Positions 26,379 to 31,835 of a stretch of DNA of 31,835 nt are shown here, in pieces. The notes beneath the pieces were generated by a model that made no database searches, had not been told where the DNA came from, and worked only from the letters and a program-made list of their open reading frames with translations. This DNA comes from an uncultured beta proteobacterium (GTDB taxonomy: Bacteria; Pseudomonadota; Gammaproteobacteria; Burkholderiales; Burkholderiaceae_C), in NCBI GenBank assembly GCA_903840825.1, contig CAIMHL010000066.1, positions 1 through 31,835 on the forward strand, read 5' to 3'. A program made the translations under genes and the position numbers. The first letter of the stretch is position 1, and each line of letters opens with the position of its first letter.

Positions 26379-27205
26379 GCCACTTATGCCGTATTGCCGC
26401 TACTTTTTCAAAACTAAAAGCTGAGGGCCGCAAGGCGCTCATTCCCTACGTTACCGCGGGCTTTCCGTTTGCCGATGTCACGCCTGAGCTGATGCACGCC
26501 TTTGTAGCCGGTGGGGCCGATGTCATTGAGCTGGGCGTGCCCTTCTCGGACCCCAGCGCCGACGGCCCGGTGATCCAAAAAGCCGGCGAAAAAGCCATGG
26601 CCGCCGGCGTAGGCATGGTGCAGGTGCTCAACATGGTGCGCGCCTTTCGCAGCACCAACAACGACACCCCAGTGGTCTTGATGGGCTACGCCAACCCCGT
26701 AGAGCGCTACAGCCAGATTCATGACCGCAAAGACGGCCACAGCGCTTTCGTGGTGGATGCCGCCAACGCAGGCGTGGACGGCGTGTTGATCGTCGACTAC
26801 CCGCCTGAAGAGTGTGAAGAGTTTGCCGCTGAACTGAAGCGCCACGGCCTGGATTTGATCTTTTTGCTGGCCCCCACCAGCACCGATGAGCGCATGCAGC
26901 AAGTCGCCAAAGTGGCCACAGGCTATGTGTATTACGTGTCATTAAAAGGCGTGACGGGCTCCGGCGCTTTGGACACCGGCGCTGTTGAGGCCATGTTGCC
27001 CCGTATTCGCCAATTTGTCAGCGTGCCTGTGGGCGTGGGTTTTGGCATTCGCGACGCACAAACCGCCCGCACCATTGGCCAGGTGGCCGATGCGGTCGTC
27101 ATTGGCACCAAGGTCATTCAACAGATTGGCGAGCAAGCCAGAGACCAGGTAGCCCCGGTAGCGCAAACCTTCATGCGCGAAATACGAACCGCTTTGGATT
27201 CATAA
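26375..27205 (+). CDS. trpA: Tryptophan synthase alpha chain
   Basis: TrpA cleaves indole-3-glycerol phosphate and channels indole to TrpB. The 276-residue protein has catalytic E52 and D63 in VIELGVPFSDPSADGPVIQ. YVTAGFPFADVT, FLLAPTSTDERM, VYYVSLKGVTGSG and the phosphate loop VGVGFGIRDAQTA are also present. The ATG overlaps the trpB stop, which supports stoichiometric synthesis of the two chains. accD follows after 25 bases. Confidence 0.96.
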
Positions 27206-27230
27206 TCCAACCCCCACAAGGAGTATCCCC

Positions 27231-28103
27231 ATGAGTTGGCTCGAAAAACTACTGCCCCCCAAGATCAAGCACACCGACCCGGCTGACCGCCGCAGCATAC
27301 CGCAGGGTTTGTGGATCAAGTGCCCGAGTTGCGAGTCGGTGCTGTACATGACCGACCTGGAGCAAAACCAGAACGTCTGCCCCACTTGCAGCCACCACCA
27401 TCGCATTGGCGCGCGTGCCCGGCTCAACGTTTTTCTGGACAACGAAGGGCGCTTTGAAATTGGCCAGGAAGTGCTCCCAGTGGACGCCCTCAAATTCAAG
27501 GACAGCCGCAAGTACCCCGAACGCCTGAAAGAGGCGCTGGAAAACACCGGTGAGACCGATGCGCTGGTGGTGTTGGGCGGGGCCGTGCACGGCATCTCGG
27601 TGATTGCCGCCTGCTTTGAATTTGAATTCATGGGCGGCAGCATGGGCTCGGTGGTGGGCGAGCGCTTTGTGCGCGGTGTGCACGCGGCCATTGAGCAAAA
27701 AGTACCCTTTATTTGCTTCACCTCCACCGGCGGTGCCCGCATGCAAGAAGGCCTGCTGAGCTTGATGCAAATGGCCAAAACCAATGCCTCGCTCACGCGA
27801 CTGGCCAAAAAGGGCTTGCCCTTCATCAGCGTGCTGACTGACCCCACCATGGGCGGTGTGAGCGCCGGCTTTGCATTTTTGGGCGATGTGGTGATTGCCG
27901 AGCCCAAGGCGCTGATTGGCTTTGCCGGCCCCCGCGTGATTGAATCTACCGTGCGGGTAACACTCCCCGAGGGCTTTCAGCGCTCGGAGTTTTTGCAAAC
28001 CAAAGGTGCCATTGACATGATTTGTGACCGTCGTGAGTTGCGCAAAACCATCGCCAACACGCTGGCCATGCTTCAGCGCCAACCTGCGGATGCGGTGGTT
28101 TAA
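27231..28103 (+). CDS. accD: Acetyl-CoA carboxylase carboxyltransferase beta subunit
   Basis: AccD and AccA transfer carboxyl from biotin to acetyl-CoA, the first committed step of fatty acid synthesis. The 290-residue protein begins MSWLEKLLPPKIKHTDP. It has the N-terminal zinc ribbon with C31, C34, C50 and C53 (CPSC and CPTC), then the crotonase-like core with FEFMGGSMGSVVGERF, CFTSTGGARMQEGLLSLMQM and DPTMGGVSAGFAFLGDV. AAGGAG precedes the ATG. It is the last gene of the long rightward array and converges on yggT with only 9 bases between stops. Confidence 0.97.
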   Translation: MSWLEKLLPPKIKHTDPADRRSIPQGLWIKCPSCESVLYMTDLEQNQNVCPTCSHHHRIGARARLNVFLDNEGRFEIGQEVLPVDALKFKDSRKYPERLKEALENTGETDALVVLGGAVHGISVIAACFEFEFMGGSMGSVVGERFVRGVHAAIEQKVPFICFTSTGGARMQEGLLSLMQMAKTNASLTRLAKKGLPFISVLTDPTMGGVSAGFAFLGDVVIAEPKALIGFAGPRVIESTVRVTLPEGFQRSEFLQTKGAIDMICDRRELRKTIANTLAMLQRQPADAVV

Positions 28104-28112
28104 GGCGCTGCT

Positions 28113-28679
28113 CTAAACCAGTTGCAGGGCAATTCCCTGCAACTGGCCCAAGACCAGTGAGGCGATCTGCAGCAGCACCAGCAGCACCAAGGGCGACAAG
28201 TCCACCCCACCCACCAAGGGCAATACGCGCCGAATCGGCGATAAAACAGGGGTGCACAGGCGCCCGATGAGCTCCGACATGGGCGAGGCACTGGGCACCC
28301 ACGACAGCACGGCAAACACAATCACCAAGCCCGTCAAGCCCGAGACCGCCATGCGCAGCAGGCCAAAAGCGGCCAAAACGGGCAGAGACAACGCCAGGCC
28401 CTCAGCTCCCGCCAGCAGCCACAACAAAACCAACTGAGACAACTCGACAAAAAAAGCGGCCAGCAAGCTCGCCATATCCCAACGCCCCACAGACGGCACG
28501 AGCCGGCGCAGCGGCAACACCAGCCAATCAGTCAGGGCAAAGACAAAGTTACCCAGCGGGTTGCCAGAGCGGGCCGACATCGGAATACGCTGGTGCTGCA
28601 TGTACAAACGCAACAAGCAAGCGCCCCCGACAACCCCGGTGGCCACTTCCAACAAAAGCGAAAAAATAGCGTAGAGCAT
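28113..28679 (-). CDS. YggT-family integral membrane protein
   Basis: The 188-residue protein (ATG at 28679) has two related hydrophobic YggT repeats, as in E. coli YggT. Each begins with a helix and then a motif of the form N-P-x-x-x-F-x-x-x-T-x-x-x-x-x-P-x-R-R-x-x-P: first GNPLGNFVFALTDWLVLPLRRLVP, then CTPVLSPIRRVLPLVGGVDLSP. The family is linked to osmotic or division-related membrane functions, without a firm mechanism. In-frame codons upstream to 28751 look non-coding and were not used. It converges with accD, and its last codons form a perfect hairpin. Confidence 0.85.
   Translation of the reverse strand: MLYAIFSLLLEVATGVVGGACLLRLYMQHQRIPMSARSGNPLGNFVFALTDWLVLPLRRLVPSVGRWDMASLLAAFFVELSQLVLLWLLAGAEGLALSLPVLAAFGLLRMAVSGLTGLVIVFAVLSWVPSASPMSELIGRLCTPVLSPIRRVLPLVGGVDLSPLVLLVLLQIASLVLGQLQGIALQLV
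28118..28146. terminator. Perfect 12-bp hairpin at the accD/yggT convergent junction
   Basis: CCAGTTGCAGGG (28118-28129) pairs perfectly with CCCTGCAACTGG (28135-28146) around CAATT. It starts 15 bases after the accD stop and lies inside the last codons of yggT. On the minus strand only three T's follow, and none follow on the plus strand, so it is an imperfect terminator for either gene. Its location still points to transcript 3'-end formation. Confidence 0.5.
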
Positions 28680-28855
28680 GCAATATGTGGGGCTTGGCGC
28701 GGGCGCAAAACACACGCCGACCCCATCCCTTAACTTGTAAATAGGATGCAATTCTCACAGAAACGCGGGGGCAGAACGCGGGCCACTTAAAATCAACGTT
28801 TTGGCAACTCCTTGCCCCACCCCATTCCTCTTGCTGACCCACCACTGCGCGCTTC

Positions 28856-30418
28856 ATGTCTGAACAAATTACCCCCCCAGCTGCCCCAGCCTCCCAGGAC
28901 GACAACCAACTGATCCATGAGCGCCGCGAAAAGCTCAAGGCCATTCGCCAGGCGCAAGCCGACGGTAAAGGCCCCGCCTTCCCTAATGATTTCAAGCCCG
29001 CGGACCACGCCGCAGCCCTATTTGCCGCGCACCAGGGCCAAACCCCTGAAGGCTTGCTAGAGCAAGGCGCTGTGGCCAAAGTGGCGGGCCGCATGATGCT
29101 TAAGCGCGTCATGGGCAAGGCCAGCTTTTGTACCCTGCAAGACAGCACCGGGCGCATTCAGGTCTATCTCAACGCTGAAGGCGTTGGCGCTGAGCTGTAC
29201 GAGAGTTTCAAACACTGGGACCTGGGCGACATCGTGGCCGCTGAGGGCACCATGTTCAAAACCAAAACCGGCGAGCTCTCCATCCACGCCACCCGCGTGC
29301 GCCTGCTGACCAAAAGCCTGCGCCCCTTGCCTGACAAGTTTCACGGCATGAACGACCAAGAGGTCAAGTACCGCCAACGCTATGTGGACCTGATTACTGA
29401 TGAGTCCACCCGCCACCGCTTCATGGCGCGCTCCAAAGCGGTCAGCGGCATTCGTGAATTCATGGTGGCGCACGACTTTTTGGAAGTTGAAACGCCCATG
29501 CTGCACCCCATTCCGGGCGGTGCCAATGCCAAGCCATTTACCACCCACCACAATGCGCTGGACCAGCAAATGTTCTTGCGCATTGCGCCCGAGCTGTACC
29601 TCAAGCGCCTGATTGTGGGCGGGTTCGAGCGCGTCTTCGAGATCAACCGCAGCTTCAGAAACGAAGGCATTTCGGTGCGGCACAACCCCGAATTCACCAT
29701 GATGGAGTTTTATGCCGCGTACTGGGATTACCAGGACCTGATGACCTTCACCGAAGCCCTGATTCGTGATGCCGCCCAAAAAGCGGTGGGCACCCTGGAA
29801 CTCACCTACGGCGGCAAAGCGGTGGACCTGAGCCAGCCCTTTGAGCGTCTTACCATTCATGAGGCCATCGTCAAATACACAGAAGCCGCACAGATGCTGG
29901 AAGACGGCTCGGGCCTGCGGGTAGACAACGCCGCCTGGCTCATCGCCGCACTGCGAAAGTTGGGCTTCTCGGAGGCTAAAAACAAGCTCTCCACCCGCAC
30001 ACTGGCCAGTTTGCAGGTGATGTACTTTGAAGAAACTGTGGAAGAAAAGCTGTGGCAGCCCACGTTTATCTGCGAGCACCCGGTCGAGATTTCGCCGCTG
30101 GCGCGCGCCAGCGACCACAAGCCAGGTGTCACCGAGCGCTTTGAGCTTTATATTACCGGGCGCGAGTTCGGCAACGGCTTCAGCGAGTTGAACGACGCCG
30201 AAGAGCAGGCCGCCCGCTTTCATGCCCAAGTAGCCGCCAAAGACGAAGGCGATGACGAAGCCATGTACTACGACCACGACTTCATCCGCGCCCTGGAGTA
30301 CGGCATGCCCCCCACCGGCGGCTGCGGCGTGGGCCTGGACCGCCTGATGATGCTCTTGACCGACAGCAGCAGCATCAGGGACGTGATTCTGTTCCCAGCC
30401 CTGCGCCGGGAAGTTTAA
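28856..30418 (+). CDS. lysS: Lysyl-tRNA synthetase, class II
   Basis: LysS charges tRNA-Lys. The 520-residue protein has an N-terminal helix rich in charged residues, an OB-fold anticodon-binding domain (about 75-175, VAGRMMLKRVMGKASFCTLQD) and the class II catalytic core. Motif 2 is FEINRSFRNEGISVRHNPEF and motif 3 is GCGVGLDRLMMLLTD near the C-terminus; GREFGNGFSELNDAEEQ is also typical. The 176-base gap before it, shared with yggT, shows no convincing promoter. The Shine-Dalgarno ahead of the ATG is weak. Confidence 0.97.
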   Translation: MSEQITPPAAPASQDDNQLIHERREKLKAIRQAQADGKGPAFPNDFKPADHAAALFAAHQGQTPEGLLEQGAVAKVAGRMMLKRVMGKASFCTLQDSTGRIQVYLNAEGVGAELYESFKHWDLGDIVAAEGTMFKTKTGELSIHATRVRLLTKSLRPLPDKFHGMNDQEVKYRQRYVDLITDESTRHRFMARSKAVSGIREFMVAHDFLEVETPMLHPIPGGANAKPFTTHHNALDQQMFLRIAPELYLKRLIVGGFERVFEINRSFRNEGISVRHNPEFTMMEFYAAYWDYQDLMTFTEALIRDAAQKAVGTLELTYGGKAVDLSQPFERLTIHEAIVKYTEAAQMLEDGSGLRVDNAAWLIAALRKLGFSEAKNKLSTRTLASLQVMYFEETVEEKLWQPTFICEHPVEISPLARASDHKPGVTERFELYITGREFGNGFSELNDAEEQAARFHAQVAAKDEGDDEAMYYDHDFIRALEYGMPPTGGCGVGLDRLMMLLTDSSSIRDVILFPALRREV

Positions 30419-30421
30419 GAC

Positions 30422-30461
30422 AAATAGTGCTTAGTAGCCCGCCAGTATTGCTTAACGAGCT
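30422..30461 (-). repeat. Intergenic copy of the trpF-type repeat
   Basis: This segment fills almost the whole 43-base gap between the lysS stop and the next start codon. Its reverse complement matches 24589-24628 in trpF at 30 of 40 positions without gaps. It begins A-G-C-T and ends C-T-A-T-T-T, the style of dispersed repeats I recall from Comamonadaceae intergenic regions. Confidence 0.55.
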
Positions 30462-31016
30462 ATGACTTCAGTAGCGCCTACCCAAGACGTAAAACCGCTG
30501 AAATACCTGCAAGGCTACGGCGCAGACACATTGGCGCAGGTGGCGCAACTGGTGGCGGGACAGGGCTTGGGCGACTGGCTGTTGAAAAGGTATCCCAGCG
30601 GCCACGGCATTCGCACGGACAAAGCGCTGTTTGAGTATGTGCAAGACCTCAAACAAGAGCACCTGCGTGGCGCGGAGCCGCTCAATAAAGTGGCTTTTGA
30701 CAGCAAATTGCAGGTGGTGGCCCACGCACTGGGCACGCACACCACCATCTCGCGCGTGCAGGGCAACAAGCTCAAAGCCAAACGCGAGATCCGCATCGCC
30801 TCGATGTTCAAAGACGCCCCGCCTGAATTTTTGCAAATGATTGCGGTGCATGAACTCGCCCACATCAAAGAGCGCGAGCACGACAAAGCTTTTTACAAGC
30901 TGTGCACCTACATGGCGCCCAATTACCACCAGCTTGAATTTGAGGTTCGGCTGTATTTGACGCATCTCGACATCACAGGCACGCGCTTGTGGGCGGCGGC
31001 AGTAACTGAAAATTAA
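30462..31016 (+). CDS. YgjP-like (DUF45) zinc metallopeptidase domain protein
   Basis: The 184-residue protein carries the zinc-protease signature H130-E-L-A-H134 with a third likely ligand H140 (VHELAHIKEREHDKAFYKLC). This matches the YgjP/DUF45 group, which is related to SprT/WLM metallopeptidases. The C-terminus, YHQLEFEVRLYLTHLDITG, is unlike the short YgjP tail and may be lineage-specific. No signal peptide or membrane helix is visible, so it should be cytoplasmic. It starts 43 bases after lysS; the gap is filled by a repeat, so co-transcription is uncertain. The substrate is unknown. Confidence 0.8.
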   Translation: MTSVAPTQDVKPLKYLQGYGADTLAQVAQLVAGQGLGDWLLKRYPSGHGIRTDKALFEYVQDLKQEHLRGAEPLNKVAFDSKLQVVAHALGTHTTISRVQGNKLKAKREIRIASMFKDAPPEFLQMIAVHELAHIKEREHDKAFYKLCTYMAPNYHQLEFEVRLYLTHLDITGTRLWAAAVTEN

Positions 31017-31063
31017 GCCGACTTTTCGGTTCTTAAAGCACAAAGCAACGTGCCAAAATGATT

Positions 31064-31074
31064 GTGATAATCAC
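31064..31074. promoter_or_regulatory. Short perfect palindrome before the RsbQ-like gene
   Basis: GTGATAATCAC is a perfect 5+1+5 palindrome in the 128-base gap before the hydrolase gene. It could be an operator half-pair, but an 11-bp palindrome of this kind can arise by chance. No clear promoter hexamers were tied to it. Confidence 0.25.
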
Positions 31075-31144
31075 GTAATTACTTATTCCATCGCCCGGCA
31101 AACTCGATGCCTGACTGGTCATGTAACAAAACCCGGGTAATGAC

Positions 31145-31835
31145 TTGAATATTCTTAAGCGCAACAACGTGCAGGTCAAAGGCGATACGGGTCCCACGCT
31201 CATTTATGGCAACGGCTTTGGCTGCAACCAGACCATGTGGGACCGCGTCACACCCGCTTTTGAGCCCACCCACACCCAGGTTTTGTTTGACTATGTGGGC
31301 ACTGGCAAATCAGACCTTCGGGCTTTCGATACACAGCGCTACGCCCATTTGGATGGCTATGCGCAAGACCTGCTGGATGTTTGCGATGCGCTCGGTTTGC
31401 AAAGTGACGTGACCTTTGTGGGCCACTCGGTGAGCTGCAGCATTGGCTTGCTGGCCTGCATCAAGCGCCCGGCACTTTTCAAGCAACTGGTCCTCCTCGG
31501 CCCATCCCCGTGTTTTATAAATCACCCACCCCACTATCTGGGGGGCTTCGAGCGGGAAGACCTGGAAGGCTTGCTGGCCTTGATGGACCAAAACTACATG
31601 GGCTGGGCCAGTTATCTGGCCCCCGTCATCGCCGGGGAACCGCACGGTGGTGTGTTTGCCAATGAGCTGGAAAGCAGCTTTTGCAGCACGGACCCCGTCG
31701 CCGCGCGCTTGTTTGCGCAGGCCACGTTTTTCTCGGACAACCGCAGCGATCTCCCCCAAGTCAAAAGCCCCTGCCTGGTGCTTCAACACGGCCAGGATTC
31801 ACTGGCGCCTCTGAGTGTGGGCGCCTACGTGCACC
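31145..31835 (+). CDS. RsbQ-like alpha/beta hydrolase (partial, 3' end outside window)
   Basis: The frame opens after a TAA at 31124-31126. Its only reasonable start is TTG 31145, giving (M)NILKRNNVQVKGDTGPTLIY. The 230 visible residues closely follow Bacillus subtilis RsbQ: GFGCNQTMWDRV, VLFDYVGTGKSDLRAFD, HLDGYAQDLLDVCDAL, LGPSPCFINHPP and ELESSFCSTDPVAARLFA. The nucleophile is S95 in V-G-H-S-V-S-C and the acid is D218; the catalytic histidine should lie just past the window. RsbQ works with the PAS-phosphatase RsbP in stress signalling. In proteobacteria the partner is often a PAS sensor encoded next door, which cannot be seen here. The Shine-Dalgarno is weak. Confidence 0.85.
   Translation, partial: MNILKRNNVQVKGDTGPTLIYGNGFGCNQTMWDRVTPAFEPTHTQVLFDYVGTGKSDLRAFDTQRYAHLDGYAQDLLDVCDALGLQSDVTFVGHSVSCSIGLLACIKRPALFKQLVLLGPSPCFINHPPHYLGGFEREDLEGLLALMDQNYMGWASYLAPVIAGEPHGGVFANELESSFCSTDPVAARLFAQATFFSDNRSDLPQVKSPCLVLQHGQDSLAPLSVGAYVH

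Noticed and set aside
27249..28082. 277-codon minus-strand frame opposite accD
   Set aside because: Lies wholly within accD antisense and has low-complexity composition; accD is unambiguous.
28680..28855. Promoters in the yggT-lysS divergent gap
   Set aside because: Several TAAAAT- or TTGTAA-like hexamers are present, but none pairs with a partner at acceptable spacing.
29057..30277. 406-codon minus-strand frame opposite lysS
   Set aside because: Shadow of the lysS reading frame in GC-rich DNA, with no ribosome-binding site or known motif.

Overview
The window looks like a chromosomal core-metabolism region of a betaproteobacterium, most likely a Comamonadaceae member close to Rhodoferax or Polaromonas. 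I infer this from protein character and gene order (mdh, citE-like, secreted protein, acnB opposite gntR and sdhCDAB-sdhE-gltA; then leuC-entericidin-leuD-leuB-asd-fimV-truA-trpFBA-accD), not from a database search. No insertion sequence, phage gene, CRISPR array, tRNA or rRNA was seen. Coding density is very high and no gap exceeds about 240 bases.

Layout. Bases 1-3312 hold the start of rpsP (minus), a GNAT acetyltransferase and a TM2-domain membrane protein (plus), and a phosphate-uptake pair read leftward: a DUF47/PhoU-like protein, then a Pit transporter, with a Pho-box-like element in front. Bases 3313-8604 are a leftward TCA operon: mdh, a CitE-like lyase/aldolase, a small secreted protein of unknown function, and acnB, which ends at a strong terminator. 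Diverging from mdh are a GntR/HutC regulator, a 59-residue DUF2256 zinc-ribbon protein that starts at GTG three bases after the gntR stop codon, and a (6-4) photolyase/cryptochrome-like Fe-S flavoprotein. The mdh-gntR gap holds two palindromes that look like control sites.

Bases 11616-16692 are a rightward operon for succinate dehydrogenase (sdhC, sdhD, sdhA, sdhB), its flavinylation factor sdhE and citrate synthase gltA, closed by a GNRA-loop terminator. The two TCA operons flank the regulator and together encode citrate synthase, aconitase, succinate dehydrogenase and malate dehydrogenase.

Bases 16802-28103 are a long amino-acid biosynthesis array: leuC, an entericidin-like lipoprotein, leuD, leuB, asd, fimV, truA, trpF, trpB, trpA, accD. 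Several junctions overlap by 4-8 bases, which suggests translational coupling. After a convergent junction comes yggT (minus), then lysS, a YgjP-like metalloprotease, and an RsbQ-like alpha/beta hydrolase cut by the window edge.

No clearly new multi-gene system is evident. The points most worth following are: a degenerate repeat of about 40 bp shared between intergenic sites and the inside of trpF; the palindromes between mdh and gntR; the Pho-box-like repeats before the DUF47-pit pair; the DUF2256/photolyase pair lodged between two TCA operons; and the uncharacterised secreted protein co-transcribed with mdh and acnB.
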